Notes under the pieces: generated by a model | What the model saw: the letters and a program-made list of their open reading frames with translations, nothing else | Database searches by the model: none | Told to the model about the DNA's origin: nothing | Assembly (NCBI RefSeq): GCF_004210375.1 | Contig: NW_027467782.1 | Coordinates: forward strand, 36,693,771-36,757,770 | Origin: Tachypleus tridentatus | Lineage: Eukaryota; Arthropoda; Merostomata; Xiphosura; Limulidae | Direction: 5' to 3' | DNA length: 64,000 nt | Program-made: the position numbers and the translations under genes | Shown here: one piece after another, positions 36,418 through 48,426 of the stretch | Position numbering within the stretch: position 1 is the stretch's first letter | Layout: each line of letters opens with the position of its first letter

Positions 36418-37456
36418 GTATGTGTGCAGTATAAAGCGATAAACAATAACTAGTACTTTATAAATTATTATATTATACAAGTTTTTGAAGAATGTAACTG
36501 GACATACACATTTCACATTTATGAGCGTGGTTTGCATTTGTGGCACCTGAAAGTCAGTGAAACCTTGATTTCCTAGTCTAGACAGTGGACAAATCTATCC
36601 CAAATAGAGTATATTCCAAGTTTAGAAGCTGGTAGATCATTCTGTAGGTGTTTTTGTATAATTTTTAAATATGGAAAAGTTTGAAGAATTCCATTTTTTA
36701 AATTTAACATTAAGATAAATTGAAATAAAATTGTCTTAAACATGTTGAAGCAATCAAGTACATGTTATGTATATGATCTTATATCTTCAGCTTTTAGAGG
36801 AAAGTGCTGCTGATGACATGGTACCTACTTCTGTAGAGGAAGTTGTGATTCAGCCCACTCCTGATGATGACTGTCAAGACTCTAGAGCTGACTCATTTCA
36901 GAGTGAGTCTGTTCAGACTTTAAGTATATCATGATTATTAGATTAAACATTCATAAGTTGCAACAATTGATGTATAATTTTATTTACATTAATTTGAATC
37001 TAACCGTGAAAGAATGTTATTATTTCAATACCTAAATAAAAACCTATTGTTTTAGTCTATCCCAAGTATTCCAAGAGGGGCACATACTGACTTGTATTCG
37101 GTTTCCAGAGGTGTACAGGTATTCCCATCTGGCTTGAAGACTGTAGCTACCCAGACAGAAAATCTTCCAACAATAGATTTTGCTTGTGGTACTGGTAAGT
37201 TAGTTTGAATATGAATATGAAATTTTCATTCATGATTTAACAATATTCAATAGTCAGATTAGTCTTGTTAATATTAATTTGATTATTTATTATAAACTAT
37301 TGCTGGTAAACAGTACATTGTTTACATGTAATTCTTTCACTGATTTTTGCAGAATCATCACCTGCTGCTAAGAAGTCCTCTGTATCACAAGTGACAGATG
37401 CTGATGATACTGATAATGTTCATATGAGTGATAATGAAGGTGCTGATCCTGACTAG
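36067..37456 (+). CDS. THAP domain (C2CH zinc finger) protein gene, four exons
   Basis: THAP domains are zinc-dependent, sequence-specific DNA-binding modules shared by P-element transposases and many cellular regulators. Exons: 36067-36417, 36791-36902, 37111-37194, 37353-37456 (TAG stop). The N-terminus MVYCVAYGCKNG supplies the first two cysteines; a tryptophan-rich helix (RWRQWV) and WTPS follow, then LCQNH supplies the last Cys and His. TIFP near residue 87 matches the AVPTIF-type end of the domain. The ATG at the THAP methionine is the natural start although the frame is open further upstream. Exon 1 has two frame breaks, one just after LCQNH and one in a nine-A run before TIFP. They cancel, since the exon is exactly 117 codons long. 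The tail (~100 residues) is acidic and low in complexity; its function is unknown. Total ~216 residues. Confidence 0.85.
36791..36902 (+). CDS. THAP gene exon 2
   Basis: 112 bases between TTCAG and GTGAGT. Encodes an acidic stretch (LLEESAADDMVPTSVEEVVI and more); phase 0 in, phase 1 out. Confidence 0.75.
37111..37194 (+). CDS. THAP gene exon 3
   Basis: 84 bases. Two AG acceptors lie two bases apart (CCAGAG); only the second keeps frame, giving VQVFPSGLKTVATQTENLPT. Donor ACTG|GTAAGT. Confidence 0.7.
37353..37456 (+). CDS. THAP gene last exon
   Basis: 104 bases after TTTTTGCAG. Reads SSPAAKKSSVSQVTDADDTD then an Asp-rich end DNEGADPD and a TAG stop. Confidence 0.75.
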
Positions 37457-37622
37457 AACTTGTCAGATCTGTGTTAAAAGTAACTGTTCTAGATTCGTTC
37501 AGAGTAGGTTCGAACTGATATAGCGCTACTCGACACTGTTCAGAACACAAAGTCAAAAATACTCCGCCACTGTTCTCTTTATGCACTAGCCATGTTTATT
37601 TACATTCAACGCGCTGGCGGTA

Positions 37623-37642
37623 TGTTTGGCAACTATTACGTC
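37623..37642. repeat. Right arm of inverted repeat flanking the THAP gene
   Basis: Reverse complement of the left arm with one difference (GACGTAATAGTTGCCAAACA on the minus strand), about 170 bases past the THAP stop. Confidence 0.85.
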
Positions 37643-38677
37643 ACAGCATTTCCTAGCGGCAAACGTAAAAACTAAAACGTTCGGATTGCCGCTCGGAAAG
37701 GGCTCTTTCTGCACCAAATTCTATGTTTCATTTATTAGCACATATTTTTTATGAAAAATGTGAACCTGCAAAATTAATCAGTATGAGTAGTTCTTTTGAC
37801 TGCAAAGTTTTTTCTGTAAAATTCACTTTTAATCTAAATCTAATCGGAGATTCATGAAGACACCAAACAGGTAGTGTAGATGTAATAGTAAAGTTTCTAA
37901 ATATGTTTATCAATGTTGTTTAATAGATTTAGAATATTTTGCTTATTAGAATGTGGTAATTCCATATATAGGTCCTTTGAGTGTGACAGTTTATTTAATT
38001 TCTAAAGTTACCAGTAACACGTTTCTGCAAAACTATTTTCACACTCTAAATAATAACTACCTAGATTTAGTTAACTTACTTGTATGATATGGCCCAATTG
38101 GAACTGAGCATTTATAACCAACTATAGATTCATTTTTTACAAGGTTTTATATAATATAAGGTGAATAGTTTTGCAAATGCGCAAGTCGTTTAACACTTAA
38201 GTTACCAAATGTGAAGTCTTAATCTGCAGTTTTTAAGGCTTGATAAATCATTAACTTGCTAATGGTATTTAATTGTGTGTAAAATCTGGTTCAGATTATC
38301 ATTTCTAAAATTAAATTTAAATATGTTAATTAATGCTCTTACTTTAGGAAGATTAAGTTAAACCTTTAAAATTTACGTATTTTTATTCTAGTATTAGGGC
38401 ACCTAAATTACCGCAGAATCCTAAAGAAGTACATTTATTCTTTCTTTAGTAATAGTTATCCATTGACTGCATCATTTTTAATCATTACTTAAATTAAAAT
38501 ATTAATTTAATTTAATTTAAGCCATAATATAAATGCTCCATCTTAACATATAGAAATTCTCGTTGTAGTTTACAACCTTCATTAAGAATTTTCAATAATT
38601 ACTTTAAACGGAAGAGGATGAATTCTAAGATGATTTAATTTTATGGAATTCAGTAAGTTGCTTTTAACTTAAGATCT

Positions 38678-38794
38678 TTATATAAAAAAGGCTCGTTTGG
38701 GCTGAGAAAACACTTTACATAGAAGTGTTTTCTCAGCCCAAACGAGCCGTTTTGCATATAAATTCTCAACAAGTGGGTTTCTCGTCATCACTGA
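38678..38794 (+). repeat. Hairpin insertion P4 with 14-bp target duplication
   Basis: A 117-base insert between two copies of TTAACTTAAGATCT (38664-38677, 38795-38808). Arms 38690-38715 and 38723-38748 are perfectly complementary over 26 bp around the loop TACATAG. The 3' end, GTGGGTTTCTCGTCATCACT, is the family 3' block. Confidence 0.85.
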
Positions 38795-38814
38795 TTAACT
38801 TAAGATCTATCGAG

Positions 38815-41800
38815 GTTGGTAGGTAGGTATTTCATGTTTATTGGCACAAAGTTACAAGGCTATCTGTGCCAAACAAAATGTAGTACACTATAATGGTATA
38901 GGGAAATGAAGGTTAGAATACATAAAATATGTAAAATTAAGACCTACCAGGAAGACTGAAGCATTAAGTTTAAACTTGCTCTCTGTTACCTGAAGTTGGC
39001 TTTCCAGTCCTGGGTTAAGGTCAAAATAAGATTAAAGCGTGTAAAAGAAATCATGCTAAAACAGTATATAGTCCAATAAAAACCTTAAATTAAGTTAAAA
39101 AGACCAATGACTCTTACAAATGTTAAAACATGGGTGAAGCAGCCAGTATCACCTATGACATTAGCTAATGACAAGGGCAAAACTACCTTAAAAATATGTT
39201 TAAAATTGCGTAGTCGTTCTTGGTTGTAACGACATGATAAAATATATACAATTGTGACCCGAGTGTCACACAGACCACACATTGCAGCATCAGTACCAGA
39301 TAAAAGGTAGTGGCGAGTTAAAAACTGACTAATGCTCCTCCCTTCGATCTTTACAGAAACAAAATGGCCAAAGAGCTAAAGGAGGCTTAACTTGAGAGAG
39401 ATTATTATTTCGTTGCTCACTCCAGGTCGACTACCAACTGGCATACAGTCGGGTTTTGATAACTGGACCATAATCCATGTATGGAACAGGGACGGTGGTG
39501 AGAGAGCCAGAGCAGATGGACTTTGCTGCTCTGTTAGCTAGCTCATTCCCAAGAATACCAACATGACCTGGTATCCAAAAAACTGGACAGAGATAATAAA
39601 GATGGGTCAGTTTGTTTTGGATATTGATAAGAATAGGATGGTAACTAACATGGAATGATATCAGAGCCAACAGACAGTTGAGTGAATCAGTATAGATCGT
39701 ACAATTTGCATATTTTCAATATGAGTCAGGGCAAAAGAAATGACATACAATTCGGCAGTGAACACAAAACCGTAGGCGGGATTCTGTGTGCTACACACGA
39801 ACTGTAACAAACCATGGTAGGACCAACAGTCACCTGATTTTCTATTATAGAAAAGTGTGGCCCAATGAGGATGGAAAACACAAAACCAAGTGGATGCTGT
39901 GGTAAAGAGCGAAGTTTTGAAGCATATATAAAAATGGGAGTTGCAAATGGTGAATAGACAGAGGGGGTTGATGGGACTCCACATACAAACTTTGGACTGG
40001 AGAAGTACGAAAGGCCCCAGTGCAAAGCCAAAGCCCCTGATGGTGGATAGGATCCAGCATTTTCATTGCTGAGGTTCTGGCAGAACCATGAACCATAGAT
40101 CTATAGTCAAGTTTGGATTAGATAATGGCACGATAAATTTTAAGCATGGAGTATCGAGTTGTTCCGCAAGAGGTGGAAGAGAGGGCAAGGAGGATGTTCA
40201 GTGCTCTTATACATTTGACATGAAATTGTTTGATATGTGAAATAAAGTTTAATTTACAGTCAAATAAGACCTAAGAACTTTGCCTCAGGAAGTACAGCAT
40301 CATCAATACGAAGTTCTGGATCTAGATGAAACAGTTTCAGGGAGAGAAAGTTGAAAACCATTTGCTGTGGTCCACTTAAGTATAGGATTGATTGCAGTTT
40401 TTTTTTTTTAATTTTGCACAAAGCTACTCGAGGGTTATCTGTGCTAGCTGTCCCTAATTTAGCAGTGTAAGACTAGAGGAATGGCGGGTAGTCATCACCA
40501 CCCACCGCCAACTCTTGGGCTACTCTTTTACCAACGAATAGTGGGATTAACCGTCACATTATAACGCCCCCACGGCTGAAAGGGCAAGCATGTTTGGCGC
40601 GATAGGGATGCGAATCCGCGACCCTCAGATTACGAGTCGCACGCTTGGCCATGCTGGGCCTTGCAGTTTGTAGCTGCCAGTCAATAAACCTCATGTTTGA
40701 GGACTGACATGAGATGTGAAAGTCATCAATGAAAAGACCACTTACAACTCTAGGGGTAGCTGTTCACTAATGGCATTAATTTTTTTATAATGAAAAGCGT
40801 GAAACTTAGAACACAGCCCTGAGGGACTCCAAATTCCTATGGGAAAAAACGGGAAAGTGTTGAGCCCACACAGACCTGGAATCAGTGGTTCATTACAAAC
40901 TGCCACACAATCCGTATGAGTGAAGGTCTCGCAAGATGCCATATTTCCATGTTGTATCATAAGCTCTCTCTAAATATAAAACAAACAAACAAACAAACAA
41001 GATGTTGTCGCTTCAAAAGGTTTCCAACTGCTGTTTCAAGGCAAATTAAGTGGTCTATCTTAAAATGTTGTCTTCGGAACCCGTACTGAGTGGGTGAGAG
41101 AACGTTGTTTGATTCAAGGAACCAAACAAGATGAGCATTAATAACCTCTAAGGTCTTACTGAGACAACTCGTCAGAGCAATGGGATGGTAATTCGAATGA
41201 ATCTTTGGATCCTTCCTAGGATTAAGAGTATGGAGTACAATAGCATGGCGCCAAGCATCAGGAAAGACATTCTCCTGCCAAATCTGGTTGAATACAGCCA
41301 GGATAATAGTAACAGAGGCAGGAGAAAGGTGGCATAGCATCCCACAATGTACATCATCAGGTCCATCTGATGTATTGCCAGACCGATGAAGCACAAGTTG
41401 AGTTCCAGTGTAAGAAGGCGATTGTAGTCATAGGGATGATCAGTGGAGAAAGGAAAGAGGCAAATATTCAACTCGTGTTTTAAGAGCTAAGAAGGAAGGG
41501 GATGTGTTTCAAGGGCTAGATATGAGAGAAACATTCACAAAAAGTATTTGAAATGCTCTGAGCATCAGCAACTCCATGGTTGTTGAATATTAAGATAGAG
41601 AGGAGGCAGAAATATACCGTCCACTCACCTTCCGGATCTTGTCCCACATGATTTTTGAACTGGTGGTTGAAGAAATGCTGGAGGTGTATTTAATCCAGGA
41701 ATTCTTCTGGCTTTGACGTTTAATTCGCTGAGCCTGTGCACGGACTTGCTGAAATGCAATAGGGTTTGTAAGTGAGGGATAACTACGAAATTTATTCAAA

Positions 41801-42540
41801 GTACGTGTCTGAGCTTTGTGTTATAGAACAAGCAGAATTCCATCAAGGGCAGGGGTGCCGTGAGAAAGATGTCGAAGTTTTGGAGATGCACTGAGCAGCT
41901 GCTTGGACAATATAGTTAGTTACTGCTGTTACACAAACTATCGATGATTTACATAAGATGGTAGGACCAAGTTCGAGAGCAATGAGAGAGGGCCAGTTGG
42001 CCTGGTCCAACTTCCACTGAAGCACACGGGTCAGGTGACACTGACCACGGCCAGTCTCTTAATATGATAGGTAAACGATCACTAATCCGTGAATTGATGT
42101 GAACCTCCCAAGAAAAGGAAGTGAGAAGCGAAGGGGAGCAGGTAGAAAGATCTATAGCAGTAAATGACTGACTGGGTGCATGAAAATAAGTGTAAGAGCC
42201 ACCACTGAAGAGAGACAGGTTGTAATTCAAGAGTAAATGCTCTATAGCACGACCCCTCCCATCAATACTAGAACCACCCCAAAGGAGTTTATGCCCATTA
42301 AGATCCCCCAAAATTAATAAGGGGGTAGCAGTTGCTCAGTGAGGGCATCAAGGTGACAATTTTTTGTAGGGGTAAAGTACAGAGAGAAAACAGTGATGGC
42401 ACGACCCACGGAGATACGGATGGCTACAGCCTCTGAGGGCGTATTCAACGACAATGACCGGGTGGGCACATGTTGATCAACCAGCAGTGCTACTCCCCCA
42501 TGTCCGATACAATAGTTTGATTACTGACTGCCCACTACGA
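38815..42540 (-). mobile_element. LINE with endonuclease, RT and RNase H (5'-truncated)
   Basis: Reading the minus strand from 42540: endonuclease part (GHGGVALLVDQHVPTRSLSL; GDLNGHKLLWGGSSIDGRG; SDRLPIIL), linker, RT (WRHAIVL...PIALTSCLSK; SPTQYGFRRQH; KAYDTTW-like; LFIDDFHIS as the catalytic DD motif), RNase H (FWIPGHVGILGNELANRAAK), a Cys-rich C-terminus (CGLCDTRVTIVYILSC) and a 3' end near 38815-38880. The endonuclease start is missing. Several frame changes and stops are present. The RNase H places it in the Jockey/I superclade. A SINE interrupts the RT. Confidence 0.9.
40401..40660 (-). mobile_element. SINE inserted in the LINE, with target duplication
   Basis: Full-length tRNA-headed SINE in reverse orientation. 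TTGCAGTTT is repeated on both sides (40392-40400 and 40661-40669). It is younger than the LINE it splits. Confidence 0.93.
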
Positions 42541-43274
42541 TTTCAGTAACGGCGTGATACCTTAAGGTTAAGTGTATGAATTACTTAGCCTAGAGTAAAA
42601 TGCATAAATTAATTATCACGAAAGTGAAAACACCGATTCAATTTTACACTCGAAATGTCTCTGAATTAAGTTTTCTTCTATTACTAACATTAATAAAAAC
42701 AATCCTCTTAAGGGAAACTAAATTCAGTTTCGTTCTCAGTACATTTAATTTTATATTTTCAGTATATTAGACTAACAGTATTCAGTTACGTTCTTAAGGA
42801 ACATGATGTAAAAGCCATTGACAGAAATTAATTTCTAGCACATTTTAAGCGTTTATCTAAAATGATTTTTAAATAATTATTCTATGAACACCCAGAATTC
42901 ATTTGATAAATGGTCTTAATTTTGATTGGGTCATAAGGAATTTCCCAATGTCTGATTGCCTCGAATGCAATTTAACTGTTCGTCAAGATTGATTTCAAAA
43001 CAATTCAGTTATGACATGCGAGGTTACAGCATACTATGGTGGAATTTGCCTCGTCATTTTTTTAGGAGCAATACTATAGTGTACTTGAATCTCGTGTACA
43101 CAAGTAAATCGTTGCAGCGATTTTACTATCGGAAGATTAAATTAATGTCAGTTTTGTAAAAATAACGGTACTTGTAAAAACTGTTGTGTTATAATTTATA
43201 ATGCACTGGGTGCTGTCTTTCGAAACCGATACAAGATGTTGCTATGTGACATATTTACCGATATACATTTTAAT

Positions 43275-43700
43275 ATCTGAGTTTGTCTCCGTTTGGTGCA
43301 TGTGACATATCGTTAAGTGTGTATTTCGAAAGTCCCGCACACAATACTAAGTCATATCTGGTTTAGAACCGAATTTTTACAGAGGTTCATGGAAAATGAA
43401 TTTTTCTCATACACCTATCTGTACACTTCTCTTGACTGCTAGCTAGCTTAAAGCACACGTAAGACTTCACCAACAATATCTAATGTCCCCGTAGAAATTA
43501 ACGTCCGAAGTCAAGTCACTGAAGTTAAACGGTTTGTTAATGTTCGAATTCTGTAAACTTTCCTCGTCAAATTCTGTAGTTTTCCCGATTACTAAGCGTT
43601 AATCGGAGTTGTGGATTCCGACGATGCTTGGAGTACACTGACTGTAGGTGCCAACAATAGTATTGTCTCTCGATACGTTAGTTTATATACTTTAAGAGTT
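43275..43700. repeat. Dispersed repeat, copy C (internally inverted)
   Basis: 43280-43320 (TCTCCGTTTGGTGCATGTGA) matches copy A in direct orientation, while 43480-43690 matches A and B in reverse (ATTAACGCTTAGTAATCG, CTTCGGACGTTAATTTCTAC, AGTATATAAACTAACG on the minus strand). Confidence 0.65.
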
Positions 43701-45993
43701 TAGAATATTCAACAATATTCGAAGATACGCTCGTGTTTCCAAAAAGTTGCTTATTCTTATGCTTGAAAATCTCAAAACATTTAGAGAAGAGGCGGGACTT
43801 GCATAATACTCATTCAACGCCACCCGAGTCTGTTGCTGTTTGCATATATTAAGATAAATGCATGACAGTAAAATCGTAATTTTCTAAAACTAAAGCAGAG
43901 AACTTACAGCTGTGAGCACAGCTGAAGCAAATGCCTTATGAAGTTTTGCAGAAGACAAGCTTTCGTTACAAAGATTTTACCAAAACGTCTACACTTAAAA
44001 TGCGATATGAATAATTAATTTCACATCCATTCTGAACATCTCCACTATTTAGTTCACATTCTGTTCTTTAACTCTCGAATATTATAGTATTAACCTTTTT
44101 CGGATCTAAAATTTTAAAGATTTTAGATACCACCGATTCTGATGTACCTGCTGAAAGAATTAAAATAAGTCAGTAAACTGGAATCGATTACGATTTTTTT
44201 TTTTTTTTGAAAATGTACGCGCCACATTTAATTTCAAAAAGCTAACGATTAATAATCGTATTTGAATATGTATAGCAAATGAAAAGGTAACTATTCCCTC
44301 TATCATTAGTTATTTTGAATAATTTAGCCTAAAAAAACAAACAATATTTCCACTAAATGATCATCCCTTAGCTTTTCGTTACAGTGCAAGTGGCAAATTT
44401 TAAAACTGATCTATGATTAAGGAATGTGTAGACGGGATTTTGAGGAAAGGCATTTGGGCTATAAACAGAGAGAACCGTTGTACATATTTTGTGAAACTGT
44501 TAACGTAATCGAACGCAGAGCTTTCTTGATGTTGAGTTGTAGTACTGTTTATACAAGAAGTTTTATGAACATTATGACAATAAGTATTATAAACAGACAA
44601 ATTTTAGATAATCCATGCAATCACCTGCACCAATATGAATGGTGTCCAACAAGACAAAATAGACATCTTATGGAACCAAAAGTATACATGGTATAGGATT
44701 ACAAACAAGCATTTGTTATTAAAATTTTATAATTGATATGAAGTGTCGAAAGAAGGTTAGAAAATAAATTTTATATCTGACGTCTATTAGGAGACCTAAA
44801 TGTCCACCTTTCATTTGATGTACAAGAAGGTTCAATAAAATATGAGGCCTATAATGGATGATTTGATTGTTGTGGACCTATGTTTAGAGAGTAGTTAAAT
44901 AGTATTTTGAAGGGTACGAATTCCGGTCATTCAAAGTGGCCTAATTCCACTCCCAGTGGAATGAATTTTTTTTTGTCAAAAGATACATAGAATATAGTAA
45001 AAAAGATTCTACAAACCAGTTATTTTCATTGCAAAATTACTACAGGAAAATTAAAAATAAGATTCTATTTGCACCTAGCAGTAGGTGCAATTGTGGTCAT
45101 TTGGTGGAAAATTTTTGTTTCTTACTGGGCCAAATTATTCAATATAATAAATATAATGTAGAGGATTAAGATTTCACGCGGTACATTACACGTGTTTAAA
45201 TATGGTTCAGGTCCAGTGGATGATTATATAACAGTAATTGAATCTCAATCAGCATCCACGAGCGTTCACGTGATTTTCGAGTTCCGAAATATACAGATGC
45301 CTTAAAGTTAAACAAGACGCACGTTTCGATCACTTCTATGCTTTAGAAAAATTGGTCTGGTTAATTCTTACGTGTGAGGGGAGGAGTACTGCAGGGGTCC
45401 TATCTGGCCTGCAGGATATGTTGAAAGCTTAGTTTTAATACCTGACATTATTTATTAACAGTATAGAGTACGATAACGTTAAGCCCCAACTAAACTGAAA
45501 CAACAGTTGCGCAAATTAACGTTAGCTAATCTTTATTTAGTATAGGTCGTAATGAATATAAGCTCAAGACATGTAGAGTCGTAAATTTAAATGTGTGCCT
45601 TTACTATTTTTGTATTGTTCTAAAATGCAGTATTTATATATAGTTTTAGCTAAGGTAAAAATTTTATCGCAAACGTTTTCTTAATTAAGAAAGAATTTCA
45701 CATGAAATTATGCATGAAATTATTTGCTTCTGCAAATGTAGAAAATCACAAATTCTAGTTCATCAGAATTAATCCATCTGGTAAGGCTTGGAAACCATGA
45801 TTTGTTAAAGTAACTACTTTGATAAGTAATACCATAATTTTACAACAATTGTGTATTTCCGTAAGCGTTTAAGTGCAAACTACACGATGTAGTTTCTTCA
45901 CCAGGGACAGAGATCCATTTTCTAGAGTCGTAAACTAACTTACCACTGACATACATCTCCCTCTCTCTCCTACTAAAGTATACTCGGTTTTAA

Positions 45994-46144
45994 AGATACT
46001 TTATCGTTACAGAAAAATACCAGAACTTTCAAGAAAGATACCGAAGTTAAACATGGATAATGTATTCACACACACACACACGTGTGTGTGCGCGCGAGAG
46101 AGAAAGTTCTGGTATTTTTCTGCAACAATGAGGTATCTTTAAAA
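45994..46144. repeat. 43-bp inverted repeat around a microsatellite
   Basis: Left arm TTTTAAAGATACTTTATCGT... and right arm ...GAGGTATCTTTAAAA are complementary over 43 bp with four transition-type mismatches. The ~70-base loop holds CACACACACACACGTGTGTG and CGCGCGAGAGAG. Confidence 0.82.
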
Positions 46145-47689
46145 CATGGATAATTTAACAAGCTGCAGGCAAATTTTAAAAACGCCACCCTAGATTCACT
46201 GGGGCCTCTACCTTGTCTGCAATTCTGGTTATGGCGCTGTAGATAGCTTTTTCATTCAGCTATTTGCCCACGAGGGTTTTAGACCAATCCCCGAATTTGT
46301 CAGTTATGTTTAGCTATATTCACTTTCGGTATAATTAAATGCATCCAAACCGCTATTTATACATGCAGTACAGCTGAAATTAGCAGTTTAAAACCACCGA
46401 AGCATCGTATACCGATGAACCATTTAGAAACAAACTCCTTTTTTAAAAAAAATAACTATTACTATTAAAGTACATTAATACTGCATCTAACTGGAATTTA
46501 AAACTTCCATTTAAATTGTTTACCTCCATCATATTTTTTGTAGCTAAATATTCGAAATTTAGGTTTTAACTAAATTTTTCGTCTTATTTTATTTTGCTTT
46601 TATTTATGAAGCTAACATGAAAAAAAAAACAGTTGTTATAAAGTTATAAATAACGGATCAAGAAATCTATATTTAAAATGAAATTTAAAATTGAAAGTGT
46701 TTTCCGCAAGACTCAGCGAAAGTATCAACATCAGGAAATTAGACTTCGTTTAACTCCATTCGTTCCAACGCTGCAGGAAAGTGCGTTTCTCAGTTACCAC
46801 TTGTTCGAGGCGGGTTTTGTTAAGAAATATAATCCACTATCTTTAGAAGAACCTGGTTTCCCACTCAATGAAAGCAGAAAGGTAGGGGGCGATACGCTAA
46901 GAAGCAGATTTGGATCTAAATTTAGTCATTAAAACAAAATGCAAGTGTTAATATGAATTGTTTTATTAAATACATGAAACGAGATTATACAAGTTACGAA
47001 ATGAGACATAGCCAAAATATTTCGGGGACTGAACCCTCTTTTGCTATGCCTCTGCTATGAAAGGTTAATTTAACATATCTACTAATAAAACAAACAAAAA
47101 AACAAACAGATGATGACCTCCAATCTTATTCGAGACAGATAAATTTACTGACTAAAACGGACATATCTTGCATCTCTTACGCGGTCCGCCATGATTTGGA
47201 CTGATTAACTTGTTCCTCACCAATACAGTTTACGTTAGACTTAGGTAAGCATCAACACAAAATTCATCAACTAACGATTCCTTAAGACCGTGTATAATAC
47301 ATACCAAGGTATGCAAAACCATGCCAGCAAGAAGTTACTATATTTACAACCCCAACAGTGTTAGTGTTACTATTTTCATCATAACTCGAATAAAGGCATA
47401 GAGAAATTCGAAAATACTACAACTTAACCGACTTCAATGTAAGAGGTTTTCTATCCAAATAAACTGACCTTGATTCCGTAGAATCTTCTTGAAATAATTT
47501 GTCGAAAGAACGCCATAACTACCTCTTTTTTTCTCTCTGTCAACTCTGCTTCTAAAATAGAGAAAAATACTACAATACACGCGCACAACCGCTGCAGCGT
47601 TATCTACGTAATTGCTCAATCGCTACTCGCATACTACTGCGCACCAAACTAAACTAAAACTAACGTGGCAGGGGTTCAGTTTAGAGAGA

Positions 47690-48135
47690 GAGAAATCAGA
47701 AGAGTTCTCTCTCCAACTGGGGTGTTCAGGAACTTTGTAGTTCCTCTTCGTCCCCTTTCGTGGATTGTTATTAAGATAAAGTGGTGGTTTTTTTTATTAT
47801 TATTTTAATAAATTAATTATCGTTATTATTCTTGACTTTTTGGGTGGAGAATGTCTCACTAAATGTTCATTTGGGTGGAGGCAAAGGCAGCAGTGGAAAG
47901 AAAGGCCGGGACCTGTCCCGAAAGGAAAAAGTTGGGCAGATGTGAACATGAATGTAGTTCATTCAAATTCAGATCAAATCAAACGGCCCGATTCTGAGTC
48001 TGGCAAAAAGGTTGCCTAGGCTGGGATCTAGAAATCCAATGCCTGAAGATTTTGATGTGGGGAAACGGAGTGCCCCGAGAAAACCCACTTTCACACGACA
48101 GGCGCCGAAAGTTTTGCCTGTCGTGTGCCCTGTAC
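47690..48135 (+). repeat. Coding-like repeat next to the Jockey LINE
   Basis: The plus strand contains a frame reading RLGSRNPMPEDFDVGKRSAP then RKPTFTRQAPKVLPVVC. A decayed relative lies at 22425-22640 on the minus strand with [19 protein letters not shown]. Probably the 5' part (ORF1) of a LINE; it points opposite to the adjacent RT. Confidence 0.55.
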
Positions 48136-48426
48136 CTGAAAAAAAAAGGAATTTATGTTAATAACATAGATTTTATTTATTTAGATTCTTTGTTGAGTGG
48201 ATTGTGATTCTTGAAATATGTTGTAAGGTGATATGTATTTTGTTGGTGCACTTGATAATTTGTGTAGTGATGCCGTTAGTTTGTTTCTATTTTCTGCTTT
48301 TAGATAATATTTGAGAGAAAGTTCTGTTATTCTATCTCTTATAGTTGGTAAATTACTAATTTGGTGTAGATAATTTGTTGGCGTAAAAGATGGTAAACTG
48401 AATGCGGATTTTAATATTTTGTTTTG

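Larger units (their letters stand above)
42541..47689. other. Intergenic or ATR intron, no exon recognised
   Basis: Holds repeat copy C and the 43-bp inverted repeat. A small frame at 46678-46932 (84 codons) has no recognisable similarity. Confidence 0.45.

Noticed and set aside
37368-37586. Minus-strand frame over the last THAP exon
   Set aside because: Shadow of the plus-strand exon 4, whose splice site and acidic tail fit the gene.
38815-42540. Two separate elements (endonuclease/RT and RNase H)
   Set aside because: Order, orientation and spacing fit one LINE; the interruption is explained by the SINE at 40401-40660 with its target duplication.
46678-46932. 84-codon plus-strand frame as a gene
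   Set aside because: No recognisable family, no partner exons, and a length within chance expectation; kept only as a note.
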